Positions 32,868 through 44,440 are shown, numbered from the stretch's first letter. The stretch is 64,000 nt of DNA from Ctena decussata (GCA_963989385.1 OZ022499.1:80031903-80095902); one strand, 5' to 3'. The notes: a model not told the origin generated them from the letters alone. Made by a program: numbers and translations.

Positions 32868-35633
32868 TGCAAAGGCCTATTTTCACTTGATCCGGTTCTA
32901 TTTTAGATTCATTATTGAAGCTTCATGGTTCCGTGGTCATTTGATTTCAGTTATGTGTGGCAAACTCTGAGTCTGGCTCATTTCACTGGTGAGAAAATTC
33001 ATTACTTTGCTCATCGTATGGCAGGTTAATTTCATAGAAAGATTATTTGTCATAACGCACCACTGCCCTGATTCAGCCTCAGTTTTACATGTGTTTCTGC
33101 GGTCAAGTCACTATAGCTGGACACTGCAGCTTTGAAATCAAGTTGTATGTTTATTCACCTAGTCAGTATGTGAAAGCAACTTATAATTATTCGTCCATGC
33201 ATCGCTTACCTGATGTCACTTCATTTTAACATGTGTTTTTTGCTCATAAAGCAGCTATATTTTTCTGTTAATATGTAGGTCAACCGTCTTGATTTAGGTG
33301 TAACAGTACTTTTTGATACTTTGATACAGTAGTTTATCCAGAATGATGCATTCTGGGTAGAGGTCATTCGAGTTCACCTATCGTCTGATACTTCAGCCAA
33401 CTTTACATCTTAATTACTTTCAAAATACAATTTTGATCTTTAATCCAAAATACAGGTCATTAAAGTGATTGTTTACCTCTTTTTCTAAATCTTTATAACA
33501 CAGGTTAAATATATAACGAGAATCACATCTCTAAAATTTTTGTGAAAACCATTTCAATTAGTTTGTAATTTTATGATTATCACTTGCCTCAGGAGTCTGC
33601 CATTTATCAGTTGAATGACCTCAAATGTTTTCTGTTGGAATCACTTAGCAGCTGCAGCAAGGTAAAATGAGTTACAGAGCAGCTGGAGAAATTAGCTTAG
33701 CGTAGTGCCCCATTGCAAAGGCAGATCAGTCTGTTCATTGAAATGCATACTGTTAAACGTTAACAGGGTATACGTGCCTTTGCAACACCTGATTCAAAAA
33801 CAGTGTAGACCATGATCAGACTGTTTCTATAGGAGCAGTCTGATCTGGGATAGCACTGTTCTGTCCCAATACTTAGAATTGTATGGTAATTCTGGCATTA
33901 AAATCTGGCATTAGCAGGTCCGCTTAAAACACATTAAAATAGTACTAGTACTTAATATAAATAATAATAATGAATACATTAACTAATACATGAAAACGAG
34001 AATAATGGTAATAGCTGTTGGTTATACAATCTTTGGAGGAAGAGAAACTCAGGAGCTTATGGTATTAAAATGGGACATAAGATGTGTGTATTTAACAAAG
34101 TGGTCTAAATACAACAAATCAAAGTGTCTGCCATGTTATGGGTGATGCAGTATATAAAGGATAAACCCCAACATAATGCTCATATTCTGAGCAGCGCATG
34201 CTTTTCCGAAGTCTGTGCACAGGCCTGAAAAAACTGAACTTGCACCATAGAAAATTGACCCTTCCAGTATATCAAGCTATCATCTGCATTTGAAAATCGG
34301 TCAAGTCTTCTTCTGTATTTCGGGGTTCCCAGTGGTGCCCTTTTAATGTTTCCCTCCTCAAACACACCCGAAGACATTATAAGCTAAGAAATAATTGCAA
34401 TCTTTCCATATGGAATCACAGTCAATTCCACTGAAAGTGGTTCGCTGCGTAAAAATTTAGGTAAACAGACGCTTCCTATCCAGCTGTTTCAAACAGTCAG
34501 ACTGACCTGATGGAAAACATGTCTGCTGTCTGATGTTTAAGATGAGAGCAATAAACATGATTTTAATAACCTTAGCAAATGAAGAAATGATCTGTAGAAA
34601 TTAAATTAGAACATGCCGACATATTTATTTTTGATATAGAAACTCAGTTAAGAGACCTGAACAATCACTCTAAGATAAATTATTTACCATTTTTTTCATA
34701 TAAATAGTTTTTTGAAGTTAATTTATTTTAATTGAATATTTGTTGATAGAAGTCAGTCATGGGCTATTTTTAGAACCTTTACCTACATTTTTTTGTGTGG
34801 GAAGTCAATGTGGAAATGTTGGAACTTTTGCGGGAAAGCTTGAGGGATGGTTTCTGTGGAACTTTTGGGATCGTGGGGTTGTAGGAACCTGTGGGGAATA
34901 TATAAGGCATCCCACAGATTTTATCAGGGGGCTACACTGCAACCAGCATTGGATTCAGTTGACTCTCTATTAGTTTCTTTAGGATTTTTTTAAAGACATA
35001 ATTTAGGAATTTTTGGGAGGTTTTATTTTTCTATTCAATTCTTTAAATTATTTTTACATTAAATTACTTATTTACAGGGAATTTTCAGGTAATTTGTTGC
35101 ATTTTATGAGAAAAGTTCTTAAAGTTGCTCTTGCTTGGAAAATGACAGACTTGAAGTTATGAGTTCCTAATACTTAAGAGAAATTCAAGGCTTTGGAACT
35201 AAAAGGAAGATTTCACATCACACAGTTATAGCTACCCTGTATTAATTCTTTGAAAGGGCGATTTTAACACTCTCTGTTTATTTGACTATGTAATTTTGAT
35301 GTGAGAAAACTCACACCCACTGACACCCCCATTTCATTTCAAATTCACATAACATGTCATCTCATTGCTACTTTCACTCTTTCACTGTTTTATTTGTTTT
35401 AATTTTGTTATTTCAAAAATACATTTCTTGAAACTTACATAGGCTCATTAGTCATTTCCAACCCTAGATCTTAGTCTCCCTAAGTTCAGTGAAACCGGTT
35501 GAAGCCCCCACCTACTATAGCTGATAGAAGGTTACTCGTGATCAGTTGTCGTCGGCCGTCCGTCCGTCTGTCTGTCGAGGCAAGATTGAGAAGAAGAGAG
35601 AAAATAGAAGGGAGGCCTCCTAGGTCCGTTACA
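32868..35633 (+). repeat. 3' LTR, split by an insertion
   Basis: The LTR sequence runs 32868-33463 and 34671-35633, about 1556 bases, closely matching the 5' LTR. A purine-rich GAAGATAAGGG just before it may be the polypurine tract. After the final CA the sequence returns to the tandem repeat of about 152 bp. Confidence 0.92.
33464..34670. mobile_element. 1,207-bp non-autonomous DNA element, TAA duplication (PIF/Harbinger-like)
   Basis: The uninterrupted 5' LTR reads CATTAAGATAAAT. Here TAA occurs on both sides of the extra DNA (33461-33463 and 34671-34673). The ends are inverted: AGTGATTGTT at left, AACAATCACT(C) at right. A 3-base TAA/TTA target is characteristic of PIF/Harbinger transposons, and no transposase is encoded. 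Inside is a segment (33700-33900) related to 55570-55690, including CTGTCCCAATACTTAGAATT. Confidence 0.8.
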
Positions 35634-35830
35634 ATATCTACTGAATGCTGCGATGCATATTGGGCCATAATTTATATGTTACAGATAATTGAACACAGAA
35701 ACCAATGTACACCTGTTGTGCTTAGCTAAGTTTCTAAATAATCAAAAGAGATATAGTCTTCAAACTTGCCACACAGAACATCTGGGGATGATCTACTGCA
35801 GGCAGGGATGCATATCAGGTCAAAGACTTT
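35634..35830 (+). repeat. Tandem repeat of about 152 bp, right flank of the LTR element
   Basis: It resumes with ATATCTACTGAATGCTGCGA and GCATATTGGGCCATAATT, aligning to 'gatctaccgaaagcagcgat' of the units at 24995-25464, then 'gtttctaaataat' and 'gatgatctactgc'. The unit position here is not the one at which the left flank stops. Confidence 0.7.
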
Positions 35831-36608
35831 ACTTCATGGTGCAGTGATTTTGCCTTATATCTTGAAGGCTGTTTGATATATGAACATGATAGCAGTGGAT
35901 AATAACTATGACCCGATGTTTGACCTCAGCTAAACGTAGGTCACAGAGTATGGCCTTGATTTCCTGGTCCAGTGCTTTTGCTTTACATATTGAAAGTAAA
36001 AAGTATGCAAAGACCAGGAACTGAAACAATCAAAATCCAAATCCAGCCCTCAAACCATAGTTGGAAACAACTAAGATTACAAATAATCAAGATACAGAGA
36101 ACATATGGCCAACCGAGTGAGCAGCTTGTTCCCAAAAGGTGGCCACTCAGCAACCCAAACCGAACCAAAAATAATAATAACATACATAAGGTAAAACATC
36201 ACAGAAACTCTGACACCAAAAACAGGCAACAAAGAACCACAACAGAACTACCGCCTTGGAACGGTCAGTAATGAATTACTGGGGGGGGCTTAAATCGATT
36301 TTACAGGCCCAACCTCACCCTCAGTTTCTGAAGTGGTACAAAACATTTAGTTGGTTGTTCGGTTCGCATGATAACCCTCTAACTCGTCAATGAATCATCA
36401 CGGTAAACACATAAATCAAATTTCAACACCATGAAGAAGCAAAGACGAGGACTCAACAGATACAACGGGCCGTCTGACAGGTGGAGATCCCTGTCCTGCC
36501 AAACAACCCCACTAGAAATCTGAAGCAAAAGAAGGTCACCAGTTGAGCCCCGGTGGACCAAGCAACAGACAAAAAGGCTCCGGTCCCAACCAACAAAAAT
36601 ATATAGCT

Positions 36609-36899
36609 TTAGGTCGGGGCCATCATAGAGTCTGACGACCGATCCCCCGGTGTGCAATTAAAGAGTGCAGCAAAGCTATCAACCGTGATTGGGTTAATCA
36701 CTAAGCATGCAGACTGTCGCATAACATTTAAATTATAGCCAATACGTTTGTGACGTATTATTATTTTTCGGAATTGATCAGAAAAATCAGTCCTACCCTT
36801 AATCTTTTTGAATTTGTATACTAAGTCACCATAAAATTCTGGTTCCGATAGGCCTTGGTGTAAAAGAAATTTTAATCCGACATCAAATTTTGAAACCAA
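36609..36899 (-). pseudogene. Truncated repeat-borne ORF of unknown function
   Basis: On - it reads KFDVGLKFLLHQGLSEPEFY, then GDLVYKFKKI, FSDQFRKIIIRHKRIGYNLN, VMRQSACLVINPITVDSF and SDSMMAPT, then stops. The phrase set looks like a repeat-associated frame I have met in cnidarian and molluscan assemblies, possibly a retroelement C terminus, but I cannot confirm this. No catalytic motif is present. The true start is missing. Confidence 0.45.
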
Positions 36900-37492
36900 T
36901 TCATGGTGTCTGCGAAAACTGCTTGATGTATGAACATGATTTCTTGGGACAATGACTCAGTATGACCCGATGTTTGACCTGAGAATAAAAGTCAGTCACA
37001 GTGACCTACAATTATGGTCCAATGATTTTGCCTCTTATTTCTAATATTATTTCATTGATGAATCCCTTATTTGGGTTTATGTATAGTAACACAGACGGTT
37101 GGCGCCTTACACTCGTTCCAGGACGTCTTGAGTCGGGCCCACTATGGTTTAACTGGTAGGTTTCTTCTGCTCTGAAATTTCAGTGTGGCTATTTCTGTGA
37201 GTCCTCATGTTTGTTTTATCTTAGTTTAAATTTTGATTTCTGAGATATTACACTTTTGAGCTAGGAACCTTCCATGCAAACCGAACAACTAAGTGTCTGA
37301 TGAACCAAAGCAAAATCAAGGGCGAGGGTTAGTCGACCGCAAACCAGGCAAAGCCACACAAAATTTTATTACTGGCCGACCCAAAGCGGCACTTCTGTTT
37401 TTGTTCTTCTTGTTGGCCGTTTTAAGCTTTTTTCTTTTTTCTTTTTTATTTTTTTCGTTGATGTGTCTTTGTCTTATTTGTTTTCTGTTTAT

Positions 37493-37660
37493 GATGTTAA
37501 TGCTAGGTCGATGATCACCTCCATGGAAAAAGGCTGTTAACATGGCTGCCGCTGATGATGTCTTTGGTGGTGACTAATTTTGTATCGGTTTTTTTCCCAC
37601 ATGGTGTCTTCGGTGGGACCTGGGATTGAATTGTATCAGTTCCTGAGATTTCTCCAAAAT
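37493..37660 (+). repeat. Dispersed repeat, copy 3 of 3
   Basis: 'gctaggtcgatgatcacctc', 'gctgatgatgtctttggtgg', 'tgactaattttgt', 'cacatggtgtcttcggtggg' and 'tgggattgaattgtatcagt' match the copies at 21530 and 24405. It is inserted in the array of about 127 bp units. Confidence 0.6.
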
Positions 37661-38264
37661 ATTTATGGTTTGGATTAACACTGTGATTGACCTATATTTC
37701 GTAGTCCAGAGATTTAACCTTATATTTCTAATACAATTTCATGGATTTGCATTATAATTGGGTTTATGGTTTGTGCCGACACTGGGAGTAACCTCATACA
37801 AATTGCACGTCAGTGTGCCCTATATTTCATGATGCAGTGATTTTGCGTCATATTTCCTACAATATTACGTGGAATTGCGTTATACTTGGGTTAAAAGTTT
37901 TGGCTGCGACTGTGAGTGACCTAATACGCAATGTAATTCAATGTGACCTATATTTCGTTTTCCAATGATTTTAGCCTACACTTTTTCACGGACTTGCATT
38001 GTTATCGACTACTGCCTATAACAACATAGTGAATATTCCAATAATCAGTCCATTCGATTTAAGGCCAGGATACAAACATACCGAATTCATTAAAAATGGT
38101 ACTAGCTGCTTCTCTCTTTCCACACAGATGTATGGGGTAGAGCTAGTAGTACTGGTCCAGAAGTTCAGGATATTGAGACTGGGAGTGCTATGCTGCCATT
38201 TAGTGTACAACTTACGGCTATTCAGTGATTCAGCACTCTCAAAGTGAACATTGAGCTCCCCGTT

Positions 38265-38340
38265 TCACAAATAGAAACCGTCGTGATATGACTGAAAGAT
38301 TGTTGAAACCAACGTTAAACCCGAACGAACGAAAGAACAC
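38265..38340 (+). repeat. SINE-like 3' end fragment
   Basis: GTGATATGACTGAAAGATTG, CAACGTTAAACCCGAACGAA and CGAAAGAA form the same GATAT-ACTGAAA...GTTAAACCC plus simple-repeat tail plan as 3430-3600 and 22999-23215. A short ACAC run follows. Confidence 0.5.
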
Positions 38341-38869
38341 ACACACGAACACTCTAGCAAAACTTTTGTTTCTGACCAGTGATTGACTTGCTTTAGACTT
38401 AATGCCGACAAGAATGATAAAGTACTCAGATGATAATTAGTGTTAATTGCTGTACATGTACGTGGGCGAGTTTCTGCGTGTCCGTTGTGTCGAGTCTGCA
38501 CGTGACTGACTTTGCCAGCCTGTTTAGTCTTAAAGTGAGGGTTGAGAATGCGCCATTGTGGTCTAAATGAAATTGGGCCCACAATTTCAGAGCTGCATTC
38601 CATAAACGAAGCTGCACTGCATAAACGCAGACATATCCATTTGGGGCAGATTTTGTGCAGTTTAATTCAGAAAACTGACCGGGATAAATGAAAAACTATT
38701 TTTTATTAATAAAACAGGTTTACGTAGCCTTCAAGTCTTTATGCTCGTTAGTTTATAGGTACAATCTAATTGGTTTTATCGCACTACATGCCTCTGACTG
38801 ATTGGGATCGTCTCAGAACAAATATTTTCAAAGAAAGCTAAGTGACAATTACACACCCTTCTATGTACG

Positions 38870-39967
38870 TCTAGTCTAGTCTATACCATAACCTTGTGAG
38901 GCCGTTGGGGCACCAAAGATGACTCTGCAACAATTTCTTTCCACCTAGTCCTGTCTTCAGCTGCCGCAGTTGAATTAACAAAACCCATCCCTGTCCATAC
39001 CTTAATATTGTCTTCCCACCTCTCCTTCTGTTCTCTTTCTCTTTCTTTTTTCTGTGCCCTGCAGAATTGTCTTTGCTAAACAAGAAGACCTTGAGACGTG
39101 GCCAAACCAGTTCGGTTTCCGTTTCTTGACCAAGGTCAGGAGTTCGTCCTTATCTCCAATGGCTGGCTGCTTGGAATTTCCTGCGAACCTCCTCATTGGT
39201 CATATGGTCCTTGTACGAAATGTTCAGTAACCTTCGGAAGCATCTCATCTCAAAGACCTGCGTTCTTTTCTCTTAATCTGCTGTCAAAGTCCTTGTCTAA
39301 AATGCAAACAGAAAAATGGATATGACAAGAGAGCGCATCAGTTTCACCTTTGATTCCAGAGATATGTTGCTATCTGTCCATATTGGCTTCAGCTTTGTAA
39401 GAGCTGCAAAGGCTTGTGCAATTCTTGAGAGAACCTCCGGTTTTGAGCCTTCATCTAAGGCAATTGCTCCCAGGTACATGAGGCTTCTAACTGTTCCAAG
39501 CTTCTGTCCTTTAACCTTGATTTTCCTCTGGATGCCGCTGGTACTGTTTGTCATTAGCTTGATCATTTCAGCACTCATCCCCATTTTATACCTTGTGCAG
39601 GGCTTGTCAAGACTTCCGACTAGGGTTTCTAGCTCCTGTTCTTCCCCAGCAAGAGCATCAATATCATCGGCAAATCGCAGATTTGTAATATCTCTGCCAC
39701 CTATGCTAACCTTTCCATCATGTTCTTCCAGGGCATCAGACATGATCCTTTCGCGAAAAATGTTGAATAGGGTGGGTGAGAGAAGGAACCCTTGTCTATC
39801 TTTAACTGTTGGTCTGAGCCATTATCAAGTAAAGCCATTCATCTGAACTGCACCTATAGTCTTGTCATAGAGGTGCTCAATGGCGCGAACTAGATTTCGA
39901 TTGATATTGTTCTTCCGCATAGTGGCCCATAAGGCTGCATACCATACCCTGTCAAATGCTTTCTTTA
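38870..39967 (-). pseudogene. LINE, 3' half: reverse transcriptase and C-terminal region
   Basis: On - it begins at KKAFDRVWYAALWATMRKN (RT block 4-like, 39825-39967). NLRFADDIDALAGEEQELET with the FADD catalytic motif follows (about 39660-39690), then LGAIALDEGSKPEVLSRIAQ and LRSLVISIFL-like text. After a shift come ELLTLVKKRKPNWFGHVSRS and LAKTILQG near the C terminus, and the element ends in CTAGAC/TAGAC-type simple repeat at about 38870. Several frame breaks make it inactive. It is continuous with 45233-46650 if 39968-45232 is removed. Confidence 0.85.
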
Positions 39968-42150
39968 GCTCACCTGAGCCAGCGGCTCCGGGGGAGCTTA
40001 TAGGATGGTAAGGCTCCGTCGTCCGTCGTCGTCCGTCGTCCGTCGTCCGTCCGTCAAGAATTTCAAACAATTTTTCCCTTGAAACCGCTGGGCCAATTGT
40101 AACCAAATTTCATATGTGGCCTGCAGGGGAAGGGGGAACGAAAAGTTGTTCAAACGGTCCTGGTCACATGACCAACATGGCCGCCAGGCCACGCCCATAT
40201 ATGGTAAAAACCTAAAAAAATCTTCTCCTTCAGAACTAAAAGGCCAATGGCCTTGAAACTTGGTATGTAGCATTGGGTACGCGAGTACTACCAAGATTGT
40301 TCAAATTATGACCTTGGGTTGACCTTGACCTTTTTTACGGCAAGGTCAAATTTGCTTCCTTGTGCTTTTATATGGCAAAATGCTACAACATGAGATATCT
40401 TGGAAACTGTTGAAGATTTTGGGCTAAAAATCAGTATCTACAGTCATCTTAATGAGTACATGAATATTTATGAGTACAAGAGGTCAAGGTCATTCTTTGA
40501 CCTTTGACCTAGAACTCTCTTATTTTGACAATGTCAAACAATCTGCTCAACAGCAAGTCAATTGAAACCAAATTTCATATAGAGCCTCCAGGGGTTGAGG
40601 GAACGAAAAAACATTCATACGGTCCAGGTCACATGACCAACATGACCACCATGCCCATATATGGTAAAAACCTTTAAAAATCTTCTTCTCCAGAACCAAT
40701 TGACGGATGGCCTTGAAACTTGGTATGTAGCATTAGGTACACAAGTACTATCAAGATTGTTCAAATTATGACCTTGGGTTGATCTTGACCTTTTTCACGG
40801 CAAGGTCAAAGATGGGAAATAATGAGGACATGAAGATTTGTGATTACAAGAGGTCAAGGTCATTCTTTGACCTTTGACCCAGAACTCTCATATTTTGACA
40901 ATTTCAAACAATCTTCTAAAAAAAAACACTGGGCCAATTGTAACCAAATTTCATATAGAGGTTCCAGGGGTTGAGGAAATGAAAATTTGTTCAAACGGTT
41001 TAGGTCACATGACCAACATGGCCGATACCCTTATATATTGTAAAAACCTTTAAAAAAAATTTTCTCTAGAACCAATAGACCGATGGCCTTGAAACTTGGT
41101 ATGTAGCATTGGGTACTCCAGTTCTATCAAGAGTGTACAAAATGATGACATTGGGTTGACCATGACCATTTGACGGCAAGGTCAAATATGGGAAAATGCT
41201 AGAACATAAGATTTCATGGAAAGGTTTGAAGATTAAGGCCTAAAAATTGGTAAATACATCAAGATTCATGAGTACAAGAGGTCAAGGTCGTTCTTTGACC
41301 TTTGACCCTGAATTCTAATAGTTTGACAATTTCTAACTTCTTAAAAGCCAATGAGCCGATTGTAACCAAATATCATATAGAGCCTTCAGGGGTTGAGGAA
41401 ACGAAAATTTCTTCAAATGGTCTGGGTCACATAACCAACATGGCCGCCATAACCATATATGGTATAAGCCTTTAAAAAACTTCTTCTCCAGAACCAATTG
41501 ACGGATGGCCTTGAAACTTGGTGTGTAGCATTGGGTATTCCAGTACTATCAAGATTGTTCAAATTATGACCTTTGGCTGACCTTGACCTTTTTTACGGCA
41601 ATGTCAAATTTGGGAAAATGCTGGAACATAAGATTTCATGGGAAGTATTTGGCCTAAAAATTGGTATATTCAGTCGTCTTAATGAGGTCATGAAGAATTA
41701 TGAGTACAAGAGGTCAAGGTCATTCTTTGACCTTTGACCCAGATCTCTCATATTTTGACATTTTCAAACATTTCCTCAAAAGCCAAAGGGTCAATTGTAA
41801 TCACATTACATATAGAGCCTCCAGGGGTTGATTGGTGAGCTTTGGGTACTCCAGTTCTATCAAGAGTGTTCAAAATGATGACATTGGGTTAACCGTTACC
41901 ATTTTACGGCAAGGTCAAATATAGGAAAATGCTAGAACATAAGATTTCATGGAAAGTTTTGAAGATTTAGGCATAGAAAATGGTATATATGGTTGTCTTG
42001 ATGAGTACATGAAGACTTATGAGTACAAAAGGTCATGGTCAGTCTTTGACTTTTGACCCAAGACTCATATTTTGACCATTGCAGACATAAGAAAAAACCA
42101 CTTTGCCAATTGCTCAGATGAGCAGTTCAGGGCCTCATGGCCCTCTTGTC
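39968..42150 (+). mobile_element. AGCTCACC-headed modular repeat (family 1), about 2.2 kb
   Basis: The head TAGCTCACCTGAGCCAGCGG with CTCCGGGGGAGCTTATAGG is followed by a GTCCGTCGTCC run. Then come modules of 370-460 bp anchored by 'ggccttgaaacttggtatgt' at about 40250, 40711, 41083 and 41509. The tail GATGAGCAGTTCAGGGCCTC carries a hairpin (AGGGCC-TCAT-GGCCCT) and CTCTTGT. Each module has TGACCTTGACC, AGGTCAAGGTCA and TGACCTTTGACC motifs. No protein is encoded. Its left edge is the exact point where the LINE is cut. Confidence 0.75.
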
Positions 42151-44085
42151 TTTCTTTCCATACTTTGAATAATGAAATTTTTCGTCAAAGATTTCTCCAT
42201 AACCGTGCAAGCTAGAGTGGTCGTATTTGGTATGCAGGTCAATGACCACATGTTGTATCGTGGGATTGAGAACCAGGCTTCTCCTGCTTATTCTTCCCTG
42301 TATTTCTCCGATTTTCTTTCTTTCCATACTTTGAATAATGAAATTTTTCGTCAAAGATTTCTCCACAACCGTGCAAGCAAGAGTGGTCATATTTGGTATG
42401 CAGGTTGATGACGACATGTTGTATCGTGGGATTGAGAACCAGGCTTCTCCTGCTCATTCTTCCCTGTATTTCTCCGATTTTCTTTCTTTCCATACTTTGA
42501 ATAATGAAATTTTTATACCCCCGCTTGGAAAAAGTGGGGGGGTATACTGGTTTACATCTGTCCCTCCGTCCGTCCTTCCGTCCGTCTGTCCGTCCGTCCG
42601 TCCTTCCGTCCGTCCTTCCGTCCCCTTCTTTCGTCAAAGATTTCTTCACAACCGTGCAAGCTAGAGTGGTCATATTTGGTAAGCAGGTTGATGACGACAT
42701 GTTGTATCGTGGGATTGAGAACCAGCCTTCTCCTCTCATTCTTCTCTGTATTTGTCAGATTTTCTTTCTTTCAATACTTTGAATAATGAAATTTTTCGTC
42801 AAAGATTTCTCCACAACCGTGCAAGCTAGATTGGTCATATTTGGTATGCAGGTCAATGACGACATGTTGTATCGTGAGATTGAGAACCAGCCTTCTCCTG
42901 CTTATTCTTCCCTGTATTTATCCGATTTTCTTTCTTTCCTTACTTTGAATAATGAAATTTTTCGTCAAAGATTTCTCCACAACCATGGAAGCTAGAGTAG
43001 TCATATTTGGTATGCAGGTCGATGACGACATGTTGTATAGTGGCATTGAGAACCAGGCATCTCCTGCTTATTCTTCCCTGTATTTCTCCGATATTCTTTC
43101 TTTCCGTACTTTGAATAATGAAATTTTTCGTCAAAGATTTCTCCACAACCGTGGAAGCTAGAGTAGTCATATTTCGTATGCAGGTTGATGACGACATGTT
43201 GTATCTGGGGATTGAGAACCAGGCTTCTCCTGCGTATTCTTCCCTGTATTTGTCCAATTTTTCTTTCTTTCCATACTTTGAATAATGAAATTTTTCGTCA
43301 AAGATTTCTTCACAACAATGCAAGCTAGAGTAGTCATATTTGGTATGCAGGTTAATGACAAGTTATTGCATTGTGGGATTGCAAACCGGCTTTCTCCCAC
43401 TTATTCTTCCCTGTATTTATTTGATTTTCTTTCTTTCCATACTTTGAATAATGAAATTTTTCGTCAAAGATTCCTCCACAACCGTGCTAGCTAGAGTAGA
43501 CATATTTGGTATGCAGGTTAATGATGACTTCCTGTATCGTGGGATTGAGAACCAGCCTTCTCCTGCATACTCTTCCATGTATATGTCAGATTTTCTTTCT
43601 CTCTTTACTTTGAATAATGCAATTTTTGCAAAAGATTTCTATGCATCAGATTCTGTAAGTTAGAGTAGGGATATTTTGTATGCAGGTTGATGATAACTTG
43701 TTGTATCGTGGGATTGAGAACCGGCCTTCTCCTGCTTATTCTTCCCTATATTTTTCCAATTTTCTTTCTCTCCTGACTTTGAATAATGCAATTTTTTGTA
43801 AAAGATTTCACAGCAACCATTCAAGTTTGAATGTTCATATTAATTTTGGTATACAGACTGATAAAGACTTATGTCTTGCATGTATTTATTATTTTTTCTT
43901 TCTGTCAATGTGAAATCATTTTATTCCATATTACATAGAAAGGGATTTATGTTGAATATTGATATTTTATATATATGGTGACAATGAGTTCTCTCACTAT
44001 GCATTTTGTAACAAAAATAACACCATTTGATTTAAGCAGTTAAGCGGGGGTATAGTCGGATTCTCCGACAGTTCTAGTTTCTTTT
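42151..44085 (+). mobile_element. TATACCCCC-headed modular repeat (family 2)
   Basis: About nine monomers of about 166 bp read 'tttcgtcaaagatttctcca', 'ggtatgcaggtcaatgacga' and 'ttgtatcgtgggattgagaa', degrading rightward to about 43900. A head module (TATACCCCCGCTTGGAAAAA, then GTGGGGGGGTATA and a GTCC run) lies at 42514-42631 inside a monomer. The tail at 44044-44083 has GGGGGTATA, complementary to the head, a GTCGG-ATTCT-CCGAC hairpin and TTCTAGTTT. Short open frames in the monomers shift and are not genes. Confidence 0.7.
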
Positions 44086-44440
44086 GGACAGTTGCATTGC
44101 ATCCATTTCACTCAGTCATGACACCCCCTCTAATGGCCCCCACCCCCCTCCCCGCAACTTCTCTTGACCCGAGATGCACAATACATCTGCCTAAGGAAAA
44201 CAATAGAACATGTACCACAGAAGTCTGCCTTTGTGTACCGAGTTATCCTACAAGTGCCAGTACCTTAGTACCAGTATCTTGCTGAATTTCATTTCATAAC
44301 GGCTGTCTTTCTTTTTGCTCATAAGCAGCTCAGTTTATCAGCTTCTGTTTACTTTGAAAAAATAGTAAACAAATCTAATAATAACATTAAATAGTTGGTA
44401 TGGAATATATATTTAGATCATTTTCAAAAATGAAATATTG
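44086..44440 (+). other. Unassigned spacer between modular repeats
   Basis: It includes a C-rich stretch (CCCCCTCTAATGGCCCCCAC) near 44125-44150 and AT-rich sequence. I recognise no gene or repeat. Confidence 0.25.

Larger units (their letters stand above)
25465..35633 (+). mobile_element. Ty3/gypsy LTR retrotransposon, decayed, full structure
   Basis: Two direct LTRs bound a PBS-like site, gag with a CCHC-like knuckle, protease (DTGA), reverse transcriptase (YIDD), RNase H and a DD35E integrase, in the gag-PR-RT-RH-IN order of Metaviridae. The frame is broken many times (near 27500, 27845, 28076, 28372, 28660, 28818, 30300, 30660, 30850, 31210 and 31909), so it cannot be active. No env-like frame follows the integrase. 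The LTRs start TGCAAAGG and end GTTACA. It sits inside a tandem repeat of about 152 bp and is itself invaded at 33464-34670. The 1.5 kb LTRs are long for this group. Confidence 0.92.
35831..38010 (+). repeat. Broken tandem repeat, about 125-150 bp units
   Basis: Units such as 'gacctatatttcgt', 'ccagtgattttgccttatat' and 'ttgcattatacttgggttt' are visible at 35831-36000, 36900-37090 and 37670-38010. The gaps hold unrelated repeats (36001-36900 and 37090-37670), so several elements have inserted into one array. Confidence 0.6.

Noticed and set aside
25465..35633. The Steamer retrotransposon of soft-shell clams
   Set aside because: Steamer is about 5 kb with LTRs near 180 bases. This element is larger with 1.5 kb LTRs, so they are at best distant relatives.
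37293..37514. 73-codon + strand frame with a hydrophobic run
   Set aside because: It spans a T-rich tract in repeat sequence. The leucine/phenylalanine run comes from base composition.
42239..42739. 166-codon - strand frame with TDGRTDGRTDGR
   Set aside because: It is a chance frame through 166-bp monomers and the GTCC microsatellite of the family 2 head.
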